Shown one piece after another: positions 1 to 6,557 of a DNA stretch of 6,724 bases. Each line of letters begins with the position of its first letter. Within the stretch, counting starts at the first letter, position 1. The stretch comes from Bacteroidota bacterium. GTDB lineage: Bacteria; Bacteroidota; Bacteroidia; B-17B0; Aurantibacillaceae. The position numbers and the translations under genes are program-made. The stretch spans positions 1-6,724 of the forward strand of contig JANYGR010000256.1 in the NCBI GenBank assembly GCA_025359355.1, in the 5' to 3' direction. The notes under the pieces were generated by a model. The model had not been told where the DNA came from, searched no databases, and worked only from the letters and a program-made list of their open reading frames with translations.

Positions 1-770
1 AATTAAAACTAAGTTCTTTTGCAGATGCTAAGCATAAAAAATTAGAAAATCAAGTATTGACACAAGCTAATAAAGTAGTAACGATTAGTCCGAGTTGCGG
101 TAAAGATTTAGAAAAATTAGGTAATCGAAAAGTAGATATTATTACTAATGGTTTTGATACAGATGATTTTATCCCGATGGCTATCGGGATCGATTCTAAA
201 ATGATGGATGGATTTATGTTTCATCATACGGGTGCTTTAAATAAAGATAGAAATCCTTATACACTTTGGAAAGTATTGGGCGATTTATGTAAAGAAAACG
301 TTGAATTAAAACAAGATTTGATTTTAAAATTTACTGGAAAAACAGATGCTATTGTTTTAGAAAGCCTTAAACAACAAGGTTTAGAATCTAATTTTCAAAA
401 ATCGGAATATATGCCTCATAGTGACATTGTAAAGTCAATGACACAATCACCTATTTTATTATTGCCATTAAATAATACGCCTAATAATGCAGGTGTGCTA
501 TCAGGTAAATTATTTGAATACCTAGCAGCTAAACGACCAATTTTCGGTGTTGGCTTGCCAAATGCAGACGCAGCAACCATTTTAAAAGAAACACAAGCAG
601 GCCTCATGGTTGATTTTGATGATTATGAAGGAACTAAAAAACAAGTGTTGAATTTATACGCTCAGTATAAATCAAATAATTTAAAGGTTCAATCTCATTC
701 TATCGATAGTTATTCACGAGAAAATTGTGCAGGAGCTTATACTAAATTATTGGATGAAATTATTGGTTAG
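1..770 (+). CDS. Glycosyltransferase, GT4-like, 3' part (5' end outside window)
   Basis: The frame is open from the left edge (codons read from base 3) to a TAG at 768-770, so this is the C-terminal part of a longer protein, about 255 residues. The TTG at 57 is not a credible start, because the codons before it already encode family-like sequence (FADAKHKKLENQV). The sequence fits the second Rossmann domain of GT-B fold, family 4 glycosyltransferases: an inter-domain stretch ending VTISPSCGKDLEKLG then IITNGFD, a 'HHTGALNKDRNP' strand that begins the donor-binding domain, and the nucleotide-sugar-binding region GKLFEYLAAKRPIFGVG followed by AGLMVDFDD. Such enzymes move a sugar from a nucleotide donor to an envelope polysaccharide or glycolipid at the inner face of the cytoplasmic membrane. 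Donor and acceptor cannot be told here, and no other polysaccharide gene lies in view. It ends just before a strong terminator. Confidence 0.85.
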   Translation, partial: LKLSSFADAKHKKLENQVLTQANKVVTISPSCGKDLEKLGNRKVDIITNGFDTDDFIPMAIGIDSKMMDGFMFHHTGALNKDRNPYTLWKVLGDLCKENVELKQDLILKFTGKTDAIVLESLKQQGLESNFQKSEYMPHSDIVKSMTQSPILLLPLNNTPNNAGVLSGKLFEYLAAKRPIFGVGLPNADAATILKETQAGLMVDFDDYEGTKKQVLNLYAQYKSNNLKVQSHSIDSYSRENCAGAYTKLLDEIIG

Positions 771-778
771 TCCTAACA

Positions 779-818
779 AAAAAAAGAACCTTCTAATATT
801 TTAGAAGGTTCTTTTTTT
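779..818. terminator. Bidirectional intrinsic terminator between convergent genes
   Basis: Bases 779-796 pair perfectly with 801-818, giving an 18-bp stem (core GAACCTTCTAA / TTAGAAGGTTC) around a 4-base TATT loop. An A run on the left arm and a T run on the right arm provide a U tract for transcripts in either direction. It sits 8 bp after the glycosyltransferase stop and 17 bp from the stop of the oppositely oriented transketolase gene, so it should end both transcripts. Confidence 0.93.
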
Positions 819-835
819 GTAATCGGAATAAAAAT

Positions 836-1789
836 TTATTTTCTTTTGATAACTCTATGAGCCGCATTGATAATATCAATCGTATCTAAGCCATATTTCG
901 TCATTAATTCATCAGGCGTTCCACTCTCACCAAAACTATCGTTAACCGCTACATACTCCTGTGGAGTGGGTGTATGGCGTGATAATAATTGCGCAACGCT
1001 ATCTCCTAAGCCTCCATTCATTTGGTGCTCTTCGGCAGTAACGACACATTTGGTTTTAGCAATAGATTTTAAAATTGCTTCATCATCTAAAGGCTTAATC
1101 GTATGTATATTTATAATTTCAGCGCTAATACCTTGTTCTGCTAATTTTTCTCCAGCTTCAATCGCTTTCCACGTTAAATGGCCTGTTGCAATAATCGTTA
1201 CATCAGTTCCTTCGTTTAGCATCACAGCTTTTCCTATCTCAAATTTCTGATCAGCGGGTGTAAAATTTGGAACAGTTGGTCGTCCAAAACGTAAATATAC
1301 AGGCCCTTTATAATCAGCAATAGCTATCGTTGCAGCCTTTGTTTGGTTATAATCGCATGGATTGATGACACACATGTGAGGTAGCATTTTCATTAAACCA
1401 ATATCTTCTAAGATTTGGTGAGTTGCACCATCTTCTCCTAGAGTTAAGCCTGCATGAGAAGCGCAGATCTTTACATTTTTATCTGAGTAAGCCACACTTT
1501 GACGAATTTGATCATAAACACGACCTGTACTAAAGTTAGCAAACGTACCTGTAAAAGGGATCTTACCGCCAATGGTTAAGCCAGCAGCAATGCCAATCAT
1601 GTTTGCTTCAGCAATACCCACTTGAAAAAAACGTTCAGGATTTTCAGCTTTAAAAGCATCCATTTTTAAAGATCCAATTAAATCAGCACAAAGCGCTACA
1701 ACATTTGGATTTGTTTGACCTAATTGCTGCAATCCTGCTCCAAAACCAGAGCGTGTATCTTTTTTTTCAGTGTATGTGTACTTTTTCAT
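836..1789 (-). CDS. Transketolase, C-terminal subunit (split transketolase)
   Basis: A 317-residue protein, the usual length of the C-terminal half of two-subunit transketolases. It holds the pyrimidine (PYR) thiamine-diphosphate-binding domain (about residues 8-170) and the C-terminal transketolase domain (about 185-310). Visible signatures are FQVGIAEANMIGIAAGL (56-71; Glu61 is the expected cofactor-activating glutamate), SHAGLTLGEDGATHQ (111-125), YLRFGRP (165-171) and the C-terminal SFGESGTPDELMTKYGL (285-301). With an N-terminal PP-domain subunit it would transfer two-carbon ketol units between sugar phosphates in the cytosolic non-oxidative pentose phosphate pathway. The N-subunit gene is normally expected just upstream, but here the upstream side is 274 bp of AT-rich spacer and then a divergent ATPase. 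The start at 1789 is chosen because residues 1-15 match the family N-terminus. No strong Shine-Dalgarno precedes it. A similar E1-beta subunit is unlikely, given the transketolase motifs. Confidence 0.93.
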   Translation of the reverse strand: MKKYTYTEKKDTRSGFGAGLQQLGQTNPNVVALCADLIGSLKMDAFKAENPERFFQVGIAEANMIGIAAGLTIGGKIPFTGTFANFSTGRVYDQIRQSVAYSDKNVKICASHAGLTLGEDGATHQILEDIGLMKMLPHMCVINPCDYNQTKAATIAIADYKGPVYLRFGRPTVPNFTPADQKFEIGKAVMLNEGTDVTIIATGHLTWKAIEAGEKLAEQGISAEIINIHTIKPLDDEAILKSIAKTKCVVTAEEHQMNGGLGDSVAQLLSRHTPTPQEYVAVNDSFGESGTPDELMTKYGLDTIDIINAAHRVIKRK

Positions 1790-1802
1790 TTAGCTTTATT
1801 TA

Positions 1803-1812
1803 TAGGCGCCTA
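1803..1812. repeat. GC-rich 10-bp palindrome in the transketolase leader
   Basis: TAGGCGCCTA is a perfect palindrome lying 13 bp upstream of the transketolase start codon, in otherwise very AT-rich sequence. It could be an operator or a small leader structure. Nothing else supports a function, so this is a description only. Confidence 0.3.
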
Positions 1813-1970
1813 AACTAAATAAAATGTACTTGATTTCAAGGCCTAATAGAAAGGATGTTATGATATTTTTTACACAATTTCAATTTTAATACTTTATAAA
1901 AATGAATGTTCTATTTTAATTGCAGTATCGTAAATTTATTTATATTAATATGATACTATAAAAAATAATA

Positions 1971-2017
1971 TTTATGTATTGTTATGATAATACATAAAAT
2001 AATTTATATGTATTGTT
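1971..2017. repeat. Three alternating copies of TATGTATT upstream of the ATPase promoter
   Basis: TATGTATT occurs at 1973-1980 and 2007-2014 on the plus strand, and its complement AATACATA at 1989-1996. The first two copies form a perfect 10-bp inverted repeat (TTTATGTATT at 1971-1980, AATACATAAA at 1989-1998) with an 8-base spacer. The plus-strand copies extend to an 11-bp direct repeat (TATGTATTGTT at 1973-1983 and 2007-2017). The third copy contains the proposed -33 TTG of the ATPase promoter, so a protein bound here would affect transcription. The low complexity of the DNA raises the odds of chance repeats. Confidence 0.4.
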
Positions 2018-2043
2018 TTAACAGTATAAAAAGTGTATATTTG
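2013..2043 (+). promoter_or_regulatory. Bacteroidota-type promoter of the ATPase gene
   Basis: TTG at 2013-2015, a 20-bp spacer, then TATATTTG at 2036-2043, an exact match to the Bacteroidota -7 consensus TAnnTTTG with normal spacing to the -33 element. Transcription would begin a few bases past 2043, leaving a leader of only about 15 nt before the ATG at 2064. Confidence 0.65.
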
Positions 2044-2062
2044 TGTTACTTTAAAGTAATAC
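2043..2062. promoter_or_regulatory. Palindrome between promoter and ATPase start codon (candidate operator)
   Basis: Bases 2046-2059 (TTACTTTAAAGTAA) are a perfect 14-bp palindrome. It extends to 20 bp (2043-2062) with a single G-T mismatch. It overlaps the last base of the -7 element, covers the expected transcription start and ends 1 bp before the ATPase ATG. Binding of a dimeric repressor would block initiation; the RNA form could instead fold over the ribosome-binding region. Which one, if either, is inference. Confidence 0.5.
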
Positions 2063-2063
2063 G

Positions 2064-3347
2064 ATGAAAAAAGATGTTTTCAAACAAATAATATTAGACA
2101 GTATAGAAAAAAACTATACACATATCGAAAACCGCTACATGCCCCTAAAAATATACGATAACAAAGCTAATTGTATCATCGGAGTGAGGCGATGCGGGAA
2201 AACATCATTGATGCAAAATACCATCATCCAACTTCGTAAAAAATCAAAAACCGAAAATGCTATTTATATAAATTTAGAAGATGATCGCCTGTACCCTTTG
2301 CAATTAAAAGATTTAAACGATTTTATAGAAAGCTATTATGAATTATATCCAAAAAATAGAAATCATAAAGTGTATTTTTTTATAGATGAAATACAAATAG
2401 TAACAGGTTGGGAAAAATTTGTACGCCGAATATTAGACACCGAAAATTGTAATTTAATTATCAGTGGTTCATCCGCTAAATTACTAAGTAAAGAAATACA
2501 TACTTCTTTGCGTGGTAGAAGCATAAGCCGAGAAGTATATCCACTAAGCTTTTTGGAGTATTTGCAATTTACAGGCGTTGATTTTAAAAGTAGAAGCACA
2601 AAAAACAAATCGTTTATAAAACATGCTTTAGAAGATTATTTATTTAAAGGAGGTTTTCCTGAATTAGTATCTTTTGATGAATCTGAAGCACGAAAGTTTT
2701 TGCAAGAATATAAAGATTTAATCATATTTCGTGATTTAGTAGAGCGTTATAACATCAGAGAAATTGCACCTTTACGTTATTTAATAAATTATTTATACAA
2801 AAATAGAAGCACCTTAGTAAGTATCAATCGCTTGTATAATGATTTAAAGAGTCAGGGCATTTCTATCGGTAAAAGTACGCTGTATGATTATATGGCGTAT
2901 TTACAAGATTGCTATGCCATACAATCTGTTCCAATGTATTCTCGCTCTATCAAGGACCAAAACAGAAATCCTCAAAAAATATATGCCATCGATAATGGTT
3001 TTGGATTAACAACTAACATCACCAAAGAGTATGGGAAAAACTTTGAAAACACTGTTTTTTTACACCTAAAACAACTACATGGCGAGGAAATCTTTTATTA
3101 TAAAGGAAATCAAGAGGTTGATTTTTATTTGCCTGATAAAAAACTATTGCTCAATGTAAGCTACGATATCAGTAACGCACAAACATACGATAGAGAAATA
3201 AAAGGATTGCAAGAAGCTATGACTGAATTAAAACTAACTAATGCTTATTTAATCACTGATAATGTAAAAGAAACTGTTGTCATGAAAAAACAAACGATAT
3301 ACATTATTCCCTTATGGGAGTGGCTTTTAGAAGGTATGACTAATTAA
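2064..3347 (+). CDS. AAA_14 / DUF4143 family ATPase
   Basis: A 427-residue cytoplasmic ATPase with the standard two-part architecture. The N-terminal AAA_14 P-loop domain has Walker A GVRRCGKT (40-47, Lys46), Walker B YFFIDEI (104-110, Asp108/Glu109), a sensor-like IISGSSAKLL (132-141) and the family motif SLRGRSISREVYPLSFLEYL (148-167, with Arg150/Arg152 as candidate Arg fingers), then LFKGGFPELV (193-202). The C-terminal DUF4143 half has a winged-helix-like stretch (about 249-286) and a restriction-endonuclease-like end: Glu328, EVDF (351-354) and LLLNVSYD. The last replaces the EVK expected of an active PD-(D/E)XK nuclease, so cleavage is doubtful; that change also occurs in known relatives. 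The cellular role of this large, often multi-copy, patchily distributed family is unclear. It has its own promoter and no operon partner. The ATG at 2064 is supported by the promoter position and a family-like N-terminus. Confidence 0.93.
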   Translation: MKKDVFKQIILDSIEKNYTHIENRYMPLKIYDNKANCIIGVRRCGKTSLMQNTIIQLRKKSKTENAIYINLEDDRLYPLQLKDLNDFIESYYELYPKNRNHKVYFFIDEIQIVTGWEKFVRRILDTENCNLIISGSSAKLLSKEIHTSLRGRSISREVYPLSFLEYLQFTGVDFKSRSTKNKSFIKHALEDYLFKGGFPELVSFDESEARKFLQEYKDLIIFRDLVERYNIREIAPLRYLINYLYKNRSTLVSINRLYNDLKSQGISIGKSTLYDYMAYLQDCYAIQSVPMYSRSIKDQNRNPQKIYAIDNGFGLTTNITKEYGKNFENTVFLHLKQLHGEEIFYYKGNQEVDFYLPDKKLLLNVSYDISNAQTYDREIKGLQEAMTELKLTNAYLITDNVKETVVMKKQTIYIIPLWEWLLEGMTN

Positions 3348-3359
3348 TAATAATTTTTT

Positions 3360-4433
3360 CTAAAACAAACTTAACTGCTTATCTCCAGCCTTGTAATTAA
3401 AATCATTAATATTAAATGAAAATTTTTCGGGTGTATTCATAAATTTTGTTTTCGAAAGTTTAAATAATTGCATAATAGATTCTGCAATTTTTCCTTCTCC
3501 TTTCATCCGAACGCCTGGTCTGCTATCACTCACACTTCCGCCATGGCACTCACTTATTTGGTGCCAAACTTTTTCTGCTCTATCAGGGAAATTTTTATCC
3601 AACCAATCTTTAAATAATTGAGCAACTGTTCCGTTTAATCTAACAATGGTGATGCCTGCATTTGTAGCACCTGCATTTGCAGCTTGTTCAATTAAATCAG
3701 GGATTTCGTGATTGTTAATGCCCGGAATGATTGGTGCTACCATTACGCCGCAAGGAATACCGCAATGCGATAGTGCTTCTAATACGCCCATACGACTTTT
3801 GTAAGTGGCAGTGCGAGGTTCTAATAATTGCCTTACTTTTTCGTCGGTTCCTGTAATAGAAACCATTACGTGAACCAAGTTATGATGCGCTAATTCGGCG
3901 AGTATGTCCAAATCTCGCGTGATTAATGCATTTTTAGTGATGACAGAAACAGGATGTTTAAATTTTAAACATGTCTTTAATATGTTTCTGGTTAACTCCA
4001 TTTGTCTTTCAATAGGCTGATAACAGTCGGTATTACCGGATAACATAATTGGTTTTGGCTTCCAGTTTTTAGCACTTAATTGTTTTTCGAGTAACTCTAC
4101 GGTATTTTTTTTAACGATTATTTTTCGTTCAAAATCTAAACCTGCGCTATAGCCCCAAAATTCGTGCGAGTTACGGGCATAGCAGTATATGCAGCCGTGT
4201 TCGCACCCCTGATATGGATTCAGAGAATAACCCAAGCCTATATCGGTGCTTTCCACTTTATTGATAATGGATTTAGGATAGGTATATATAATTTCTGTTT
4301 TTTCTTTTTGAAGAAATTCTTCGTCTAATCCTTCTACATGCTCTTGCACGTATTGCTGCTTATTAAACGAATTGTTGGGATTAATTTGCGCGCCTCTTCC
4401 TTTAAAATAAGTTGTATTAGCTGTAGGTTCCAT
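3360..4433 (-). CDS. PA0069-family radical SAM protein (SplB-related)
   Basis: A full-length 357-residue protein. It starts with the family N-terminus (FKGRGAQINPNN, 10-21), then the radical SAM cluster motif CEHGCIYCYAR with Cys77, Cys81 and Cys84, which should bind a [4Fe-4S] cluster and S-adenosylmethionine. Further conserved blocks are GLDFERKI (98-105), GNTDCYQPIER (133-143), ITKNALITRD (165-174), LEPRTATYKSR (204-214) and APIIPG (233-238), all along the expected partial TIM barrel. It resembles the spore photoproduct lyase superfamily, but the substrate of the PA0069 group is not established, so no reaction is assigned. It is cytoplasmic, with no signal or membrane segment. The stop is 12 bp from the stop of the convergent ATPase gene, with no terminator between. 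Upstream, 76 bp separate it from the outer-membrane gene on the same strand, so it could be read from that transcript or from its own promoter. Confidence 0.92.
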   Translation of the reverse strand: MEPTANTTYFKGRGAQINPNNSFNKQQYVQEHVEGLDEEFLQKEKTEIIYTYPKSIINKVESTDIGLGYSLNPYQGCEHGCIYCYARNSHEFWGYSAGLDFERKIIVKKNTVELLEKQLSAKNWKPKPIMLSGNTDCYQPIERQMELTRNILKTCLKFKHPVSVITKNALITRDLDILAELAHHNLVHVMVSITGTDEKVRQLLEPRTATYKSRMGVLEALSHCGIPCGVMVAPIIPGINNHEIPDLIEQAANAGATNAGITIVRLNGTVAQLFKDWLDKNFPDRAEKVWHQISECHGGSVSDSRPGVRMKGEGKIAESIMQLFKLSKTKFMNTPEKFSFNINDFNYKAGDKQLSLF

Positions 4434-4479
4434 CTCTTTATAAGTTTGTATAAAGATAAATGGATTTATAGCTGATAAA

Positions 4480-4496
4480 TGCTACAAATTGTAGCA
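4480..4496. repeat. 17-bp odd-centred palindrome upstream of the radical SAM gene
   Basis: TGCTACAA and TTGTAGCA (4480-4487 and 4489-4496) are perfect inverted halves around one A. Outer A/T bases extend the symmetry after one mismatch. It lies 13 bp past the stop of the Omp85-like gene and 46 bp upstream of the radical SAM start. The lack of a spacer disfavours a terminator hairpin and there is no long T run, so an operator for the radical SAM gene is more likely. Confidence 0.4.
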
Positions 4497-4509
4497 ATTT
4501 GAAAATAGA

Positions 4510-5658
4510 TTAGAAACACTCTCCAACCGTAAAATAGAAGCCTCGGTTGTTTTGGTTGTAATAACCATAATCCACACGGATATTTAGCTTTTCTTTTGGT
4601 AAGACTGCAAAGCGAATACCTCCACCAAAGCTGTGTTTAGGGGTATTTGTTACCAGTTCATTAATTTTACGGTATACATTACCTATACCTCCAAACACAA
4701 CTGCACTAAAGCGTTTCCAAACAGGAATACGGTATTCGGCTATCAAAGTCGTCATATTATTATCTCTGAAACGTCCTTGGTAAAATCCACGCATATTACC
4801 AGCTCCACCTAACATAGCCAGTTCTCTAATTGGGGGCTGACCAGTATTAGTATAATTATATAACTGAGCCGCAATAACTGTATGGTGCATTAGTTTTTTA
4901 AAATAACGGATATCAACTGTTGTCTTTAAATCGGTATACGACGAGCCTAAATAGGTATTGAAATATGTAAATGTACCTTGAACAAGTATTCCTTTGGTTG
5001 GCCAATAGCTTGAATTACGGGTATCATAACTAATACTCGATCCCAAGCCCGACATCATGTGGTCTGTTTTACCAAAGATATGAGCACTATCAAATAAACT
5101 TTCTTTATTATAATGAATATTATATACTTTCTGAAATTCGTATAAAGCACCAACAAAAAAATCCTTAGCAACTTTCTTTTTGATATGAGGATAAAAATAA
5201 AGTTGCTCAAAATTATAATCTCGTTTATCTGGTCCTACCTTTGGCTTTGGAAGATCCTTGGTTGATGAGCCAACACCCCAATACCTATCTGGATAAAAAC
5301 TATGAGATATTTGACAGGTAAGTATATATTCTTCTTTTGGAAAAAAAATTGTGGCATCAATGGCTTCTACATTTTGATTTCGTTGAGTGTACATGCCTAA
5401 AGCCTGAATAGTTGAAGTACGAGTTAAACTATCATTTTTATGAGTAGTTTTAAACGAAACAGAAGTTGTAATACCAAATGCCCATAGCGTTTCAGGACTT
5501 CTGAAAACGAGAGGTAACACAATAACTTTTACTTTTTTAGTAGTATCTCGTTTAAACTGAGCAATACCAATGGTTTGAATGCATAGTAACCATATCAAAA
5601 GACCTTTATAAATAATAGTTAATCGAAAGGGATTAGTATTAAATGTATGTTGATGCAT
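4510..5658 (-). CDS. Outer-membrane Omp85 (BamA/TamA-like) barrel protein without POTRA domains
   Basis: A 382-residue protein. A hydrophobic stretch at about 15-33 (LTIIYKGLLIWLLCIQTIGIA) ending before Gln34 looks like a signal peptide with a longer than usual n-region; there is no later in-frame Met, so the ATG at 5658 is kept. The barrel starts almost at once (LPLVFRSPETLWAFG, 48-62), leaving no room for a POTRA domain of about 75 residues. Omp85 signatures follow: YDTRNSSYWPTKG (211-223), GGAGNMRGFYQGRFRDNN (284-301, with RGF as the loop-6 motif), repeated amphipathic strands and a C-terminal strand GFYFTVGECF ending in Phe, the usual BAM insertion signal. About 350 mature residues fit a 16-strand barrel. 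It should sit in the outer membrane; whether it secretes, inserts or transports anything is unknown. It starts 24 bp after the preceding small barrel gene, suggesting one operon. Confidence 0.88.
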   Translation of the reverse strand: MHQHTFNTNPFRLTIIYKGLLIWLLCIQTIGIAQFKRDTTKKVKVIVLPLVFRSPETLWAFGITTSVSFKTTHKNDSLTRTSTIQALGMYTQRNQNVEAIDATIFFPKEEYILTCQISHSFYPDRYWGVGSSTKDLPKPKVGPDKRDYNFEQLYFYPHIKKKVAKDFFVGALYEFQKVYNIHYNKESLFDSAHIFGKTDHMMSGLGSSISYDTRNSSYWPTKGILVQGTFTYFNTYLGSSYTDLKTTVDIRYFKKLMHHTVIAAQLYNYTNTGQPPIRELAMLGGAGNMRGFYQGRFRDNNMTTLIAEYRIPVWKRFSAVVFGGIGNVYRKINELVTNTPKHSFGGGIRFAVLPKEKLNIRVDYGYYNQNNRGFYFTVGECF

Positions 5659-5682
5659 GCTCGTTATTGAAACTCTTTAAAT

Positions 5683-6492
5683 TTAAAATAAATAACCGAC
5701 GTTAAAGGTAGCATTTATTCTTATGTGTTGACCACTTGTATTGTTATATTGATTATAATTATAGTAGTTGTTTGTCTTATATTCTTCGAATTGTAGCCCA
5801 AACCCAGTAGATCCACTCATAACAAAATGTTTGCTCAATTGGGAGAAAAAACCGTTATTAATCACAAATGAATAATGGTTCCCTTTTTCGTTTGTCATTG
5901 AAGATAAATGTGTTGAATAATCATAGTTGTATTGTTGGTATGCGAATTGCGCATGCTGTATTCCAAAGCCTACTACATATCTGAATTTTCCCAGTTTTAA
6001 GGGATAAAAGTTAACGTCAATTCCTACAGTATAATACCGTTTATTATCTGTTTTATAAAGATAGGCACCCTGTAAATTAGCTTTAGCAGGATCTATAAAA
6101 GCAACGCTTACAGGAATTCTAATCCCAATAATATTGTCTTTAGAAATATGTTCGTAAGCAAAACCGATTTGATTTTGAAATAATTTACTGACAGTAAAAT
6201 AAATAATTGATTTCCCTTTAGTGATTGCAGGTTTATCATAAGGATTAACAGTATTGAATTTTGGATTGATAGATGAACCATCTTTTAAAATAATATCTTG
6301 TAAGTTACAACGTAAGAAATGTAACAAAGGCATATCAGGTTTAGAAGGAATTTTATAAATAACATCTTTGGCAGTTATTTCTGTAATGATCACAGGAACT
6401 TTTTTTCCATTAACGGTTACTAGCGTGTCGGTTTGGCTATATAATGCAAAACTAAAGGTAACTAAACTGATGATGCATTTTAATTTTCTCAT
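5683..6492 (-). CDS. Secreted small beta-barrel outer-membrane protein, function unknown
   Basis: A 269-residue protein I cannot name. Residues 1-19 (MRKLKC..ALYS) form a signal peptide with likely cleavage before Gln20; Cys6 is in the n-region and is not a lipobox. Residues 21-73 look like the short beta module common in Bacteroidota envelope proteins (DTLVTVNGKKVPVIITEIT..DVIYK.., then NLQDIILKDGS). From about 95 to the end, alternating polar and aromatic strands (IGFAYEHIS, YTVGIDVNFYPL, RYVVGFGIQHAQFAY, HIRINATFNVGYLF) and the final Phe point to an 8- to 10-strand barrel. Likely surface loops are rich in Tyr, Asn and Gln (184-195 and 238-251). It is the first gene of a probable pair with the POTRA-less Omp85 gene 24 bp downstream. 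The start at 6492 is set by the signal peptide; no clear Shine-Dalgarno precedes it. Confidence 0.8.
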   Translation of the reverse strand: MRKLKCIISLVTFSFALYSQTDTLVTVNGKKVPVIITEITAKDVIYKIPSKPDMPLLHFLRCNLQDIILKDGSSINPKFNTVNPYDKPAITKGKSIIYFTVSKLFQNQIGFAYEHISKDNIIGIRIPVSVAFIDPAKANLQGAYLYKTDNKRYYTVGIDVNFYPLKLGKFRYVVGFGIQHAQFAYQQYNYDYSTHLSSMTNEKGNHYSFVINNGFFSQLSKHFVMSGSTGFGLQFEEYKTNNYYNYNQYNNTSGQHIRINATFNVGYLF

Positions 6493-6512
6493 AATTGTTT
6501 TTTATGAATAAC

Positions 6513-6522
6513 GCTTATAAGC
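6513..6522. repeat. 10-bp palindrome in the leader of the small barrel gene
   Basis: GCTTATAAGC is a perfect palindrome 20 bp upstream of the start codon at 6492, downstream of the candidate promoter on the minus strand. It could be a small operator. It is short, so chance is possible. Confidence 0.25.
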
Positions 6523-6525
6523 AAA

Positions 6526-6557
6526 AAAAATTGCCCAAAATTATTTGGGCAATTTTT
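6526..6557. terminator. Intrinsic terminator hairpin upstream of the barrel operon
   Basis: Bases 6526-6539 pair perfectly with 6544-6557 (core TTGCCCAAA / TTTGGGCAA), a 14-bp stem with a 4-base loop. On the minus strand it runs into eight T; on the plus strand into five T, then ATT. It would best end a minus-strand transcript entering from beyond the right edge, insulating the barrel genes, and may work both ways. Confidence 0.8.

Noticed and set aside
57..59. TTG at 57 as the start of the glycosyltransferase
   Set aside because: The frame stays open to the left edge and the codons before it fit the family, so the gene starts outside the window.
416..607. Minus-strand open frame of 63 codons inside the glycosyltransferase
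   Set aside because: It lies antisense to a conserved coding region and shows no motif or start signal; a shadow frame.
867..1250. Plus-strand open frame of 127 codons inside the transketolase gene
   Set aside because: It is antisense to conserved transketolase motifs and has a Ser/Ile/Cys-rich composition typical of a shadow frame.
1924..1957. AGTATC / GATACT inverted repeat as a terminator for transcription entering the spacer
   Set aside because: The 6-bp halves are 22 bases apart in AT-rich DNA with no U tract; likely chance.
1971..2017. TATGTATT repeats as replication-origin iterons or a CRISPR array
   Set aside because: The copies are only 8-11 bp, few, in alternating orientation, and there is no replication or Cas gene nearby.
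2363..2608. Minus-strand open frame of 81 codons inside the ATPase gene
   Set aside because: It is antisense to the Walker B and sensor region and has no family resemblance.
2064..3347. ATPase as part of a named defence system
   Set aside because: It has no partner gene, and the neighbours are housekeeping or envelope genes; the DUF4143 family alone does not justify the claim.
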